19,895 nt of DNA. Origin: an uncultured Ilumatobacter sp. (GTDB lineage Bacteria > Actinomycetota > Acidimicrobiia > Acidimicrobiales > Ilumatobacteraceae). The stretch spans positions 1 to 19,895 of the forward strand of contig CALICC010000029.1 in assembly GCA_938049325.1 (NCBI GenBank), in the 5' to 3' direction. Shown in pieces: positions 7,365-14,888 of this stretch. The notes under the pieces were generated by a model, which ran no database searches, had not been told where the DNA came from, and was given only the letters and a program-made list of their open reading frames with translations. The position numbers were made by a program, and so were the translations under genes. Every line of letters starts with the position of its first letter. The first letter of the stretch is position 1.

Positions 7365-7395
7365 GGGTGTGCTCGCACGCCCCCAAACTGGGAGA
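7365..7395 (+). promoter_or_regulatory. ribE: Hairpin and ribosome binding site downstream of the FMN aptamer
   Basis: GGGTGTG (7365-7371) and CACGCCC (7376-7382) can form a 7-pair stem, including one G-U, around a CTCG loop. It is followed by CCAAACT and the Shine-Dalgarno GGGAGA (7390-7395), nine bases before ATG 7405. The C-run at 7380-7384 could also pair with the GGGAG. This is a plausible expression platform for translational control; the switch geometry is inferred. Confidence 0.4.
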
Positions 7396-7404
7396 CAACT
7401 GAAC

Positions 7405-7998
7405 ATGTTCACGGGAATCGTGGAAGAACTCGGCAGCATCGCTGCGCGCGACGGTCAACGCCTGCGCATCAATGCCGTCACCGTGCTCGAAGACGTCGGG
7501 CTCGGCGACTCGATCGCGGTCAACGGCTGCTGTCTGACCGTGGTCGACTGGACCACCGACGGCGACTCGTGGTGGGAGGCCGACGTCACCGACGAGACCT
7601 TTCAACGCACCGGATTGGGTGACCTCGCGGCCGGCGATCCGGTCAACCTCGAGCGGCCTGTACGCCTCCAGGATCGACTCGGTGGCCACCTCGTACAAGG
7701 CCATGTCGATGCTGTTGGCACCATCGTCGCTCCCGCCCCCGACCTCGAGGTGGCACTCGACCCGAAGCTGACTCGCTACGTCGTGGAGAAGGGTTCGATC
7801 ACGGTCGACGGCGTGAGTCTCACCGTGGTCGACGCTCGACCGTCGAGCTTCACGGTCGCCGTCATTCCGCACACCGCTGACGTCACGACACTCGGCTCGA
7901 AGGGCCCCGGCGCGTCGGTCAACCTCGAAGTCGACATCACCGCGAAGTACGTCGAACGACTGCTGGAGTGGACACGCACCGAGGGAGCCGCATCATGA
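7405..7998 (+). CDS. ribE: Riboflavin synthase, alpha chain
   Basis: A 197-residue riboflavin synthase, which dismutates two 6,7-dimethyl-8-ribityllumazine molecules to riboflavin plus the pyrimidine product returned to lumazine synthase. Two lumazine-binding repeats are visible. The first begins MFTGIVEELG and contains SIAVNGCCLTVV. The second begins about residue 92 with GGHLVQGHVDAVG and contains SITVDGVSLTVV. The active-site N-terminal MFTGIVE is intact and the length is usual for the family. ATG 7405 follows GGGAGA by nine bases. The gene is first in the operon under the FMN riboswitch. Its TGA overlaps the ribBA ATG (ATGA). An alternative start at 7321 would run through the leader and is rejected. 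Confidence 0.96.
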   Translation: MFTGIVEELGSIAARDGQRLRINAVTVLEDVGLGDSIAVNGCCLTVVDWTTDGDSWWEADVTDETFQRTGLGDLAAGDPVNLERPVRLQDRLGGHLVQGHVDAVGTIVAPAPDLEVALDPKLTRYVVEKGSITVDGVSLTVVDARPSSFTVAVIPHTADVTTLGSKGPGASVNLEVDITAKYVERLLEWTRTEGAAS

Positions 7999-9245
7999 CC
8001 AACGAGCGAACGTTTGCGTCGATCGACATCGCCGTCGAGGCGATCCGACGCGGTGAGATCGTGATCGTGGTCGACGACGAAGACCGTGAAAACGAAGGTG
8101 ACCTCATCATGGCCGCCGAATTCGCGACACCGGAGTCGATCGCGTTCTTCATTCGCCACACCAGCGGATTCATCTGCACCGCGATCACGAGCGAACGCGC
8201 ACGCGCACTCGACCTCGATGCAATGGTGACCGAGAACACCGAAAGCATGAAGACCGCGTTCCTCGTGAGTGTCGATGCAAAGTCCGGCACGAGCACCGGT
8301 ATCTCCGCCGCCGACCGAGCGGCGACGATCCGCGCGCTTGTCGACGAGGGCACGCGACCGAACGATCTCGCTCGCCCCGGCCACATCTTGCCGCTGGAGG
8401 CCCGCGACGGTGGCGTGCTCAAACGCGCCGGACACACCGAAGCGGCGGTCGACCTGCCGCGTATGGCCGGTCTCGAACCGGCGGGCGTGCTCTGCGAAAT
8501 CGTCGATGACGCCAAGACCGGGATGGCACGCGTTCCCGAACTGATGGAGTTCGCAGCCGAGCACGACCTGATCATCGTCACCATCGCTGACCTCATCCGC
8601 TACCGACGTCGCCACGAGCAACTCGTGCGGCGCATCGCCGAGGTCGAGATGCCGACGGAGTGGGGCATGTTCCGCTGCTACGCGTACGAGTCGACGCTCG
8701 ACGGGATCGAACACCTGGCATTCGTCTACGGCGACGACGACGCGCTCGAGGACATGACGCACGACGACGGCGTGCTCGCCCGAGTGCACAGCGAGTGCTT
8801 GACCGGCGACGTGTTCGGGTCGCGACGATGTGACTGCGGACCGCAGCTCTCAACGGCAATGAGCATGGTCGCCGAAGACGGCGCTGGCGTCGTCGTGTAC
8901 CTCCGCGGCCACGAGGGCCGCGGCATCGGTCTCGGTCACAAGCTCCGGGCCTACGAACTCCAAGAACAGGGCCACGACACGGTCGATGCGAACCTCGAGC
9001 TCGGCCTGCCCGTCGACAGCCGCGAGTACGGGATCGGTGCCCAGATCCTCGTCGATCTCGGCGTGTCACGACTGCGACTCCTCACCAACAACCCGGCCAA
9101 GTACGGCGGCCTCCAGGGCTTCGGGCTGGAGATCGTCGAGCGCGTCAAACTGGCGCCGACACCCACCGCGGAGAACCTGAAGTACCTCCGCACGAAGCAG
9201 CACCGCATGGGCCACGATCTCGATGTCGGAACGGCGACGTCGTGA
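7995..9245 (+). CDS. ribBA: Bifunctional 3,4-dihydroxy-2-butanone 4-phosphate synthase / GTP cyclohydrolase II
   Basis: A 416-residue fusion enzyme supplying both branches of riboflavin synthesis. The N-terminal DHBP synthase (about 5-203) has DDEDRENEGDL (residues 27-37, acidic metal site), the loop TSGFICTAIT, and GHTEA with His147. It converts ribulose 5-phosphate to DHBP and formate. The C-terminal GTP cyclohydrolase II (about 208-410) has zinc ligands Cys268, Cys279 and Cys281 in VHSECLTGDVFGSRRCDCG. It also has the actinobacterial form YLRGHEGRGIGL and LLTNNPAKYGGL. Both active sites look complete, unlike many RibBA proteins with one dead half. The start ATG overlaps the ribE stop, with GAGGGAG about seven bases upstream. 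The stop overlaps the ribH GTG. Confidence 0.97.
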   Translation: MTNERTFASIDIAVEAIRRGEIVIVVDDEDRENEGDLIMAAEFATPESIAFFIRHTSGFICTAITSERARALDLDAMVTENTESMKTAFLVSVDAKSGTSTGISAADRAATIRALVDEGTRPNDLARPGHILPLEARDGGVLKRAGHTEAAVDLPRMAGLEPAGVLCEIVDDAKTGMARVPELMEFAAEHDLIIVTIADLIRYRRRHEQLVRRIAEVEMPTEWGMFRCYAYESTLDGIEHLAFVYGDDDALEDMTHDDGVLARVHSECLTGDVFGSRRCDCGPQLSTAMSMVAEDGAGVVVYLRGHEGRGIGLGHKLRAYELQEQGHDTVDANLELGLPVDSREYGIGAQILVDLGVSRLRLLTNNPAKYGGLQGFGLEIVERVKLAPTPTAENLKYLRTKQHRMGHDLDVGTATS

Positions 9246-9709
9246 CGCTCCCCAATGCGAAGCCCGCACCTGGGGGACTCCCCGACGGCACCGGCATGGT
9301 GATCGCGGTGGTGAGCACGCGGTGGAACGCCGACATCGTCGAGCGACTGCGCATCGGCGCGGTGCGCGCGGTCGAAGAGTGCGGCGCAACCGTGCTCGAA
9401 GCATCAGCACCGGGCGCCTTCGAGTTGCCGTTCGCGGCACGCGTCCTGGCGCGCTCAGGTCACGTCCACGGCATCGTCGTCGTCGGTGCCGTCATCCGCG
9501 GTGAAACCACGCACTACGAACTCGTGTCAGAGGGATGTGCATCGGGCGCGATGCAGGTGCAGCTCGAAACCGGCGTCCCGGTGGGTCTCGGTGTGGTCAC
9601 GGTCGAGAACCACGACCAGGCCCTCGCCCGCAGCAGCGATGACCACAACGTGGGACGCGACGGCGCGCTCGCGGCCATCGAGATGGCTGCAATGGCGCAA
9701 AGAACGTGA
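9242..9709 (+). CDS. ribH: 6,7-dimethyl-8-ribityllumazine synthase
   Basis: A 155-residue lumazine synthase that joins DHBP with the ribitylamino-pyrimidine before riboflavin synthase acts. Motifs seen are the aromatic substrate contact in STRWNADIV, PGAFELPFAAR, GAVIRGETTHYE with the catalytic His, and GVVTVENHDQALAR with the phosphate-binding Arg. The C-terminal block usually reads NKGxEAA or similar. Here it is HNVGRDGALAAIEMA, so the usual Lys is Val. The start is GTG 9242, overlapping the ribBA stop as GTGA, which marks tight translational coupling. It is the last clear rib gene of the operon. RibD, needed for the deaminase and reductase steps, is not encoded in this window. Confidence 0.95.
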   Translation: MTLPNAKPAPGGLPDGTGMVIAVVSTRWNADIVERLRIGAVRAVEECGATVLEASAPGAFELPFAARVLARSGHVHGIVVVGAVIRGETTHYELVSEGCASGAMQVQLETGVPVGLGVVTVENHDQALARSSDDHNVGRDGALAAIEMAAMAQRT

Positions 9710-9740
9710 CAATGGCGTTCCGTTCGTCTTGAATACTGCA

Positions 9741-10001
9741 ATGGAATCGAACACTGCGTCGAAAGCTTCCGTCACCCCACCGAAGGGGAAGGCCACACGG
9801 TCGCGCGCCGACAACCCGAACGGCGGCACCTTCCTCACACCGGCGATGCAGTGGCTCCTGGTCGTGCTCGCCGGCATCGCCATCATCGGCGCCATCTTGT
9901 ACTTCGGTCGTGACCTGCGGTCGAACACGGGCGGCGGCCACTCCGGCGCACCCGTGGCCGCAGTGGCAACGGTCGAGTTCGACGCCGAGCTCGCGGGTTA
10001 A
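9741..10001 (+). CDS. Small single-pass membrane protein of unknown function
   Basis: An 86-residue protein with one clear membrane helix (about residues 37-56, WLLVVLAGIAIIGAILYFG). The N-terminal tail is basic and polar, with Lys8, Lys15, Lys17, Arg20 and Arg22, and is probably cytoplasmic. The external tail is short and Gly/Ala-rich. No family is recognised. It lies 31 bases after ribH and 42 bases before purE. ATG 9741 is preferred because the helix then sits in a normal small protein; the longer in-frame extension overlaps ribH out of frame. AATACT just before the start may be a weak -10. A link to flavin or purine synthesis is not supported beyond position. Confidence 0.65.
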   Translation: MESNTASKASVTPPKGKATRSRADNPNGGTFLTPAMQWLLVVLAGIAIIGAILYFGRDLRSNTGGGHSGAPVAAVATVEFDAELAG

Positions 10002-10030
10002 CCGCCACGTCCCTCGCTCTTGCACCGCCG

Positions 10031-10036
10031 TATGCT
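10031..10036 (+). promoter_or_regulatory. -10 element TATGCT for the purE-purK pair
   Basis: TATGCT is seven bases before GTG 10044. It lies inside the codons that would follow the alternative TTG start at 10020, which argues for GTG 10044 and a leaderless transcript. Confidence 0.6.
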
Positions 10037-10043
10037 CGGTGCC

Positions 10044-10541
10044 GTGTCAGATGATGCAGTGATCGGCGTGGTGATGGGCTCTGCCAGCGATTGGCCCACG
10101 ATGGAGCACGCCGTCAGCATCCTCGACGACTTCGAGGTTCCTCACGAAGCGCAGGTGATCAGCGCGCATCGCATGCCCGACGAGATGTTCGCATACGCCG
10201 AAGCAGCTCGCGAGCGCGGCTTGCGCGCCATCATCGCGGGCGCCGGGGGCTCCGCGCACCTGCCCGGAATGCTCGCCGCGAAGACCATCGTGCCGGTGCT
10301 GGGCGTTCCCGTTGCATCACGGCATCTGTCAGGTCAGGACTCGCTCCTGTCGATCGTCCAGATGCCTGCCGGGATCCCCACGGCCACGTTCGCGATCGGC
10401 GAAGCCGGCGCCACGAACGCGGCGCTGTTCGCCGTTGCGATGCTCGCCGCCGACGACGACCGACTCGCCGACGCACTCACCGCCTTCCGAGCGGCTCGCC
10501 GCGACGCGGCCGCGTCGTCGACGCTTCCTCCTCCGTCATGA
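10044..10541 (+). CDS. purE: N5-carboxyaminoimidazole ribonucleotide mutase (PurE, class I)
   Basis: A 165-residue PurE that moves the carboxylate of N5-CAIR to give CAIR in purine synthesis. Motifs seen are VVMGSASDW (residues 9-17, phosphate and substrate loop), ISAHRMP with the catalytic His42, and GAGGSAHLPGM (66-76). Class I bacterial PurE normally pairs with PurK, which follows here. The start is GTG 10044 on the evidence of the TATGCT element and the family N-terminus (VIGVVMGS close to the start). The stop overlaps the purK ATG (ATGA), so the two are coupled. The Ala/Ser/Pro-rich C-terminal tail (last 15 residues) looks like an unstructured extension. Confidence 0.96.
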   Translation: MSDDAVIGVVMGSASDWPTMEHAVSILDDFEVPHEAQVISAHRMPDEMFAYAEAARERGLRAIIAGAGGSAHLPGMLAAKTIVPVLGVPVASRHLSGQDSLLSIVQMPAGIPTATFAIGEAGATNAALFAVAMLAADDDRLADALTAFRAARRDAAASSTLPPPS

Positions 10542-11719
10542 CCGATCAGACCATCGCGCCGCCGGCGACCATCGCGATGCTGGGTGGCGGACAGCTCGGC
10601 AAATACGCACTCGTTGCGGCCAACGCCATGGGCTACCGGACGATCATGCTCGACCCGGACCCGAACGCACCCGCACGCGTCGTCGCCGACGAACATCTGG
10701 TGGCCGCCTACGACGGCCCCAGCGCACTCGACACGATCGCTGCACGCTGCGATGTCGTGACCACGGAGTTCGAGAATCCGCCCGCCACGGCCCTCGAGCG
10801 TCTCGCCGAGTCGATCCCTGTTGCGCCCGCCGCTTCGTGTGTCGCAATCGCACAGGATCGTGTGCTCGAGAAGGGGTTCCTGGTCGAACATGGCATCGCG
10901 GTCGGTCCGCACGTTGCGATCGGTCCCGAACACAGCGATGCACAGCTCGACCAGGCCCGCGCGCTCGCCGACGCCGGCGCCGTCCTCAAGACCGCTCGTC
11001 TCGGCTACGACGGCAAGGGCCAACGCCGGGTCGCGTCGGCCGCTGACCTCGACGCGGCGATTGCTGAACTGGGCAACGTGCGGTGCGTCGTCGAAGCGCT
11101 GCTCGATCTCCAGCTCGAGCTGAGCGTGCTGGTCGCACGCACATCGGGCGGCGACCTTCGAACCTGGGCGGTAGCCGAGAACCAGCACGTCGACGGCATC
11201 CTCGACCTGTCGGTGGTGCCGGCTCGCGTGCAGCCCGAACTCGCGCACCGGGCCGAGACGATCGCGATCGACGTCGCCAGGGCCCTCGACTACGTCGGCG
11301 TGCTCGCGGTCGAACTCTTCGTGGTCGACGACGGCGCCGGCGGCCACGACGTGTTGGTCAACGAAATGGCACCGCGTCCGCACAACAGCGGTCACTGGAC
11401 ACTCGATGCCAGCGTGACGAGCCAGTTCGAACAGCAGGTGCGCGCCGTCTGCAACGTCGGCCTCGGCAACACCGACATGACCGCCCCAGCCGTCGCGATG
11501 GTCAACGTGCTCGGTGACCTCTGGTTCGGTGGAAACAGCAACGACGCCATCGAGCCGAATTGGGCTGCGGTGCTGAGCGATCCCGATGCGACGCTGCACC
11601 TCTACGGCAAGACCGAGCCGCGCCGGGCACGCAAGATGGGCCACATCACCGTCACCGCAGACTCAACCGATGCAGCGGCACAGCGAGCGTTCGAGCTGCG
11701 CGACGCTGCGATTCGCTGA
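10538..11719 (+). CDS. purK: N5-carboxyaminoimidazole ribonucleotide synthase (PurK, ATP-grasp)
   Basis: A 393-residue ATP-grasp enzyme that carboxylates AIR with bicarbonate and ATP, feeding PurE. The N-terminal nucleotide-like fold has IAMLGGGQLGKY (12-23) and the GYRTIMLDPDPNAPA region. TTEFENPP (75-82) follows. The ATP-grasp loop is KTARLGYDGKGQ (151-162). Metal and substrate ligands fall in VNEMAPRPHNSGHWT (274-288), and a C-terminal YGKTEPRRARKMGHIT block closes the family pattern. Length and motif order are normal. ATG 10538 overlaps the purE stop. An upstream in-frame extension to 10091 lies within purE in another frame and is not coding. Confidence 0.96.
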   Translation: MTDQTIAPPATIAMLGGGQLGKYALVAANAMGYRTIMLDPDPNAPARVVADEHLVAAYDGPSALDTIAARCDVVTTEFENPPATALERLAESIPVAPAASCVAIAQDRVLEKGFLVEHGIAVGPHVAIGPEHSDAQLDQARALADAGAVLKTARLGYDGKGQRRVASAADLDAAIAELGNVRCVVEALLDLQLELSVLVARTSGGDLRTWAVAENQHVDGILDLSVVPARVQPELAHRAETIAIDVARALDYVGVLAVELFVVDDGAGGHDVLVNEMAPRPHNSGHWTLDASVTSQFEQQVRAVCNVGLGNTDMTAPAVAMVNVLGDLWFGGNSNDAIEPNWAAVLSDPDATLHLYGKTEPRRARKMGHITVTADSTDAAAQRAFELRDAAIR

Positions 11720-11727
11720 CGTCATCC

Positions 11728-11748
11728 GACGGGTCAGCAACACCCGAC
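11728..11748. terminator. Weak hairpin between convergent purK and OmpA-like gene
   Basis: GACGGGT (11728-11734) and ACCCGAC (11742-11748) can pair over seven positions with one A-A mismatch and a 7-base loop. There is no T-run on either side, so at most this is a weak or protein-assisted terminator shared by the two convergent genes. Confidence 0.25.
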
Positions 11749-11750
11749 GG

Positions 11751-12773
11751 TCACTCGAATTCGGCGAGCGCGGTGAGTTCGACTCGGCGGTTGAGTTGAC
11801 GACCTTCTTCGGTGGCGTTGTCGGCAATCGGTTCGCTCTCGCCGCGGCCTTCGGAGCGGAGCCGCTCAGCAGCGACGCCTGAGGCGACGATGTAGTCGAC
11901 CACGGCGGCCGCTCGCCGGGCACTGAGGTCGAGGTTCGCCTCGTCGGTGCCCTGGTCGTCGGTGTGCCCGACGATGCGAACAACGGGCAGCTCGAACTCC
12001 TGAATGACCGCGATCGCCTTGTCGAGTGTGGCGCGCCCGGCGTCGGTCAGATCGGCGGAGTCACTCGGGAACTCGACCGTGTCGTTGATCTCCGCGGCGA
12101 GTTCGTCGAGTTCGGTCTGGAGGCTCACGATCTCTTCTTCGATCGTCGGTGGGAGCACCGAGGTCACGTCAACAATGAAGTCATCGGTCGACTCCACCGC
12201 CGCTTCGAGCGCAGCCGCTGCAGCATCGTCGGGTACCGTGCCCACGAACACGAGGCCGGTATCGCTCAGTGACGCAGCCCCGTCGATCCCGTCGGCCACG
12301 GCGCCGATGAACGCGGCGAGTGCAGCAACTCGATCGTCGGCTCCTGGGGTGGCCTCCTGAGCTTCACTGGTCTGCACTTCGTTGAGAACGTTGTCGGCCC
12401 CGAAGCGAGCGACGGCTGCGTCGTCGAGCACTGCGAGTTGGTCGTTGTTCAACACTTCGCCGGTCAGCGTCACCCCGCCCTCGACGAATACCGCCGACAC
12501 GGCAGTCGGAGCCGTGCGCGGGGGCTGGGTTTCGACCGGCTCAGTATCAACCGGTTCGGTCACGGCCGGCACGGACGACGCTGCGTCTGTTGACGCCGGA
12601 GTCAGCGTGTCGGGCGACGCGACATCGTCGGTCGCGACGGTGACCGCGTTGCCGGAGCTCGGTGCTGACTCGGGTGTTTCCGAGTCGCCGTCGCTCGCCG
12701 AGCAGGCCGCCAGCACGAGCAGCGCGACGATCGGAGCGGCTGTGCGAGATGAGGCCATGCCAGATGATCGCAC
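11751..12773 (-). CDS. OmpA-family lipoprotein with BON-like region
   Basis: A 340-residue predicted lipoprotein. Residues 1-24 give a signal with the lipobox LVLAAC (lipid on Cys24). Residues 25-90 are a low-complexity Ser/Thr/Pro/acidic linker. About 91-210 hold two BON-like segments (FVEGGVTLTGEVLNNDQLA, GLVFVGTVPDDAA). About 215-230 may form a short coiled coil. About 232-335 form an OmpA-type peptidoglycan-binding domain with TDAGRATLDKAI, VGHTDDQGTDEANLDLSARRA (Asp and Arg ligands for diaminopimelate) and EGRGESEPIADN. The order recalls mycobacterial ArfA/OmpATb. It should tether the membrane to the cell wall. The GTG start abuts the stop of the upstream oxidase gene; ATG 12758 is an alternative that keeps the signal. 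Confidence 0.87.
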   Translation of the reverse strand: MRSSGMASSRTAAPIVALLVLAACSASDGDSETPESAPSSGNAVTVATDDVASPDTLTPASTDAASSVPAVTEPVDTEPVETQPPRTAPTAVSAVFVEGGVTLTGEVLNNDQLAVLDDAAVARFGADNVLNEVQTSEAQEATPGADDRVAALAAFIGAVADGIDGAASLSDTGLVFVGTVPDDAAAAALEAAVESTDDFIVDVTSVLPPTIEEEIVSLQTELDELAAEINDTVEFPSDSADLTDAGRATLDKAIAVIQEFELPVVRIVGHTDDQGTDEANLDLSARRAAAVVDYIVASGVAAERLRSEGRGESEPIADNATEEGRQLNRRVELTALAEFE

Positions 12774-14024
12774 TCAATGCACCCCAGCGTCGATCGCCTG
12801 CTCGAACCAGGGGGTGGTGAAGGTGCCGGACGGATCGAGGCGGCGCTTGAGTTCGAGAAAGTCGTCGACGCGTAAACCGCTCGCGTGCGCCGTCCACACG
12901 GTCGGCACGACCTTGCCGAGGTGTGGTCGAGCGCCGAATGGCTGCAAGGTCCGACCGACGAGGTCGACGGCGCGCTGCACGGGCTCGGGATCGAGTGCCC
13001 ACGTGAAGTGGAATGCTGTCGACGCGCGGTGAGAGCAGGGGCTCATCCAGAAATCGTCACCAGCGACGGTGCGAATCTCACTCACGAGCAACACGTCGTC
13101 GAGTTGCGCTCCGATGCCACGCATCGCATCGATCGCCGCCGCGCTGTCGGCGCGATCGACGAACCATTCGGACTGGATCTCGGCGCCAACACTTGGAGCC
13201 CGGTCTGCTCGGAAGTGCGGAAGGCGATTCCACCACGGTCCGGGTCGACCCATCTGCGTGGTGCACGACGATCCGTCGGCGCCAGGGATGGGGTGGCGTG
13301 CTGCGCCGGCGGCGCGGAGGCCGAAGTCAGCCGGCGAGGCGTTCGGAACTGCGTCGACGCGTCGTTTGAGCCAGGTCTCAGCGGGTTGCTCTCCCCACCG
13401 GGTGAAGACACTCACGCTGGTCGCCAGCTCGAAGACCGAGTCGAACGCCGTGGTCAGGTCATCCCAGCCGAGTCCGTCGTAGACGGTTTGGGCCACCTCG
13501 AATGTCGGCTCGGTTCGCAGCACCAGCTCGGTGACCACGCCCAAGGATCCGAGTCCCACCACCACACCGTCGAAATCGGTATCACCCCGTGAGAACGTGC
13601 GCGGCATTCCATCAGCGGTCACGATCGTGACCGCCTCGACCGCCGTTGCCAGGTTCCCGGCCGTCGAACCCGATCCGTGCGTGCCGGTTGCGATCGCCCC
13701 CGCCACTGAGATGTGCGGCAACGACGCCAGGTTGTGTAGCGCTCGCTCGGCGGCGTGCAACTCGGCGCTGAGCGTTGCGTACGTCGACGAACCCGACACC
13801 GTCACGAGATCGGCGTCGACAACGGCTGGCCGTTCGAGCCGCGACAGGTCGACCAACACCGCCCCATCACCGATGCCGCTGAAGCTGTGGCGCGAGCCGA
13901 GCACGGACACCTGCTCTGCCCCAGCACACAGTTGCTGGAGCTGCTCGAGTGTGGTCGGCTGCTCGATCCGTTTCGCCCGGTAGCGAACGTTGCCGCCCCA
14001 GTTCGTCTCTTCGTGTTCGGCCAT
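12774..14024 (-). CDS. FAD-dependent alditol oxidase (AldO-like, VAO family)
   Basis: A 416-residue oxidase closely resembling Streptomyces coelicolor alditol oxidase, which oxidises polyols such as xylitol or sorbitol with O2 and releases H2O2. The FAD domain has VLGSRHSFSGI with His46 at the position of the covalent flavin link, and LPHISVAGAIATGTHGSG. Active-site residues line up: Ser106, Glu316 and Arg318 in SEIRTVA, Thr341 in FHFTWALD, and Lys371 in HLGKV. The last four are offset by a constant four residues from my recollection of AldO. The C-terminus keeps LDPSGTFTTPW. It has no signal peptide. ATG 14024 follows the ureohydrolase stop by 16 bases, and its stop directly abuts the lipoprotein start, so these look like one transcript. 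The true substrate is not certain. Confidence 0.9.
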   Translation of the reverse strand: MAEHEETNWGGNVRYRAKRIEQPTTLEQLQQLCAGAEQVSVLGSRHSFSGIGDGAVLVDLSRLERPAVVDADLVTVSGSSTYATLSAELHAAERALHNLASLPHISVAGAIATGTHGSGSTAGNLATAVEAVTIVTADGMPRTFSRGDTDFDGVVVGLGSLGVVTELVLRTEPTFEVAQTVYDGLGWDDLTTAFDSVFELATSVSVFTRWGEQPAETWLKRRVDAVPNASPADFGLRAAGAARHPIPGADGSSCTTQMGRPGPWWNRLPHFRADRAPSVGAEIQSEWFVDRADSAAAIDAMRGIGAQLDDVLLVSEIRTVAGDDFWMSPCSHRASTAFHFTWALDPEPVQRAVDLVGRTLQPFGARPHLGKVVPTVWTAHASGLRVDDFLELKRRLDPSGTFTTPWFEQAIDAGVH

Positions 14025-14040
14025 GGGCGTAGTACGAGTC

Positions 14041-14850
14041 TCAGCTGGTGGCGAGCATCGCGCCAGCGAGTTCTTTGGTCAGCTTGGCTGCAACCATTGC
14101 GGTCATGTCGATGAGGTCACGTTGCGGATTCAACTCGACGACGTCGGCGCCGACGATCGGACCAGGGATCGCGTCGATCACATCGAGCACTTCGCGCACG
14201 GTCAAGCCGCCGGGCTCGTGGTGCGACACGCCGGGCGCCGCCGACGGGTCGAGCCCGTCGAGGTCGATGCTGAAGTAGATCGGGCCGGTGAGGTCGGAGG
14301 GATCGAACCGATCGAGCTCGCGCGGTCGAATCATCGTCACGTCCCATCGCTCGCCTTGTTCGACCTGATGTTGCGTGGCTGTCCGGATGCCGATCTGCAC
14401 CAACTTGTTCATGCAGCTGTCTTCAAGCGCTCGCGCGAATGGCGACGCGTGACTCAGTGGATTGCCATCGAGGTCGTCGTAGATGTCGGGGTGTGCGTCG
14501 ATGTGGACGACAGTGAGGTCGTGGTACCGGTCGCGGAACGCCCGCAGGATCGGATAGGTCACCGAGTGGTCGCCTCCGAGCGTGATCAGTCGACGATCGG
14601 CTGCGAGTTGGGCCGCGACGGCGCGCGTGATGGCGTCGGCGTCGTCGTATGACCCGCGTTCGTTGCTGATGTCGACGTCGCCGACATCGTCGAGCACGGA
14701 CAACACGTCGACCGACCGCTCCGACGCTCGGTTCGACGACTCGGATCGCAACGCTGCACGAATCGCATCGGGTCCTTCCGCGCAACCGAACAGGAACGAT
14801 GAATTCGCATCGAGGGGGATGCCGAGCAGCGAGATCGCGGGGCCGGTCAC
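14041..14850 (-). CDS. Ureohydrolase (agmatinase/arginase/guanidino-acid hydrolase family)
   Basis: A 269-residue member of the binuclear manganese ureohydrolases, which split guanidino compounds to urea and an amine. All metal ligands are visible: His95 in GGDHSV, Asp118, His120 and Asp122 in DAHPD, and Asp196 and Asp198 in SIDLDGLDP. His134 in PLSHASPF and the loop SAAPGVSHHEPGG also fit agmatinase-type members. Substrate cannot be fixed from sequence; agmatine, guanidinobutyrate and formimino-glutamate are all candidates. The start is uncertain: TTG 14853 and GTG 14850 are adjacent. CATGAT six bases before the GTG favours the latter. It follows the MocR gene by about 40 bases and precedes the alditol oxidase by 16. 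Confidence 0.9.
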   Translation of the reverse strand: MTGPAISLLGIPLDANSSFLFGCAEGPDAIRAALRSESSNRASERSVDVLSVLDDVGDVDISNERGSYDDADAITRAVAAQLAADRRLITLGGDHSVTYPILRAFRDRYHDLTVVHIDAHPDIYDDLDGNPLSHASPFARALEDSCMNKLVQIGIRTATQHQVEQGERWDVTMIRPRELDRFDPSDLTGPIYFSIDLDGLDPSAAPGVSHHEPGGLTVREVLDVIDAIPGPIVGADVVELNPQRDLIDMTAMVAAKLTKELAGAMLATS

Positions 14851-14888
14851 CAACCCATCATGACACCGCGCGGCGCCCGATGTGTCCG

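Noticed and set aside
7776..8789. 337-codon open frame on the minus strand
   Set aside because: Antisense to ribE/ribBA; low-complexity product and no promoter or ribosome site.
10020..10043. TTG 10020 as the purE start
   Set aside because: The TATGCT -10 element falls within this extension, and family N-termini begin at about GTG 10044.
10334..11644. 436-codon open frame on the minus strand
   Set aside because: Antisense to purE/purK, which carry all expected motifs. Long shadow frames are common at this GC content, and the product is Arg/His/Asp-rich with no recognisable domain.
12885..13592. 235-codon plus-strand frame inside the alditol oxidase
   Set aside because: It lies opposite an oxidase whose catalytic residues all match AldO; the product has no coherent fold pattern.
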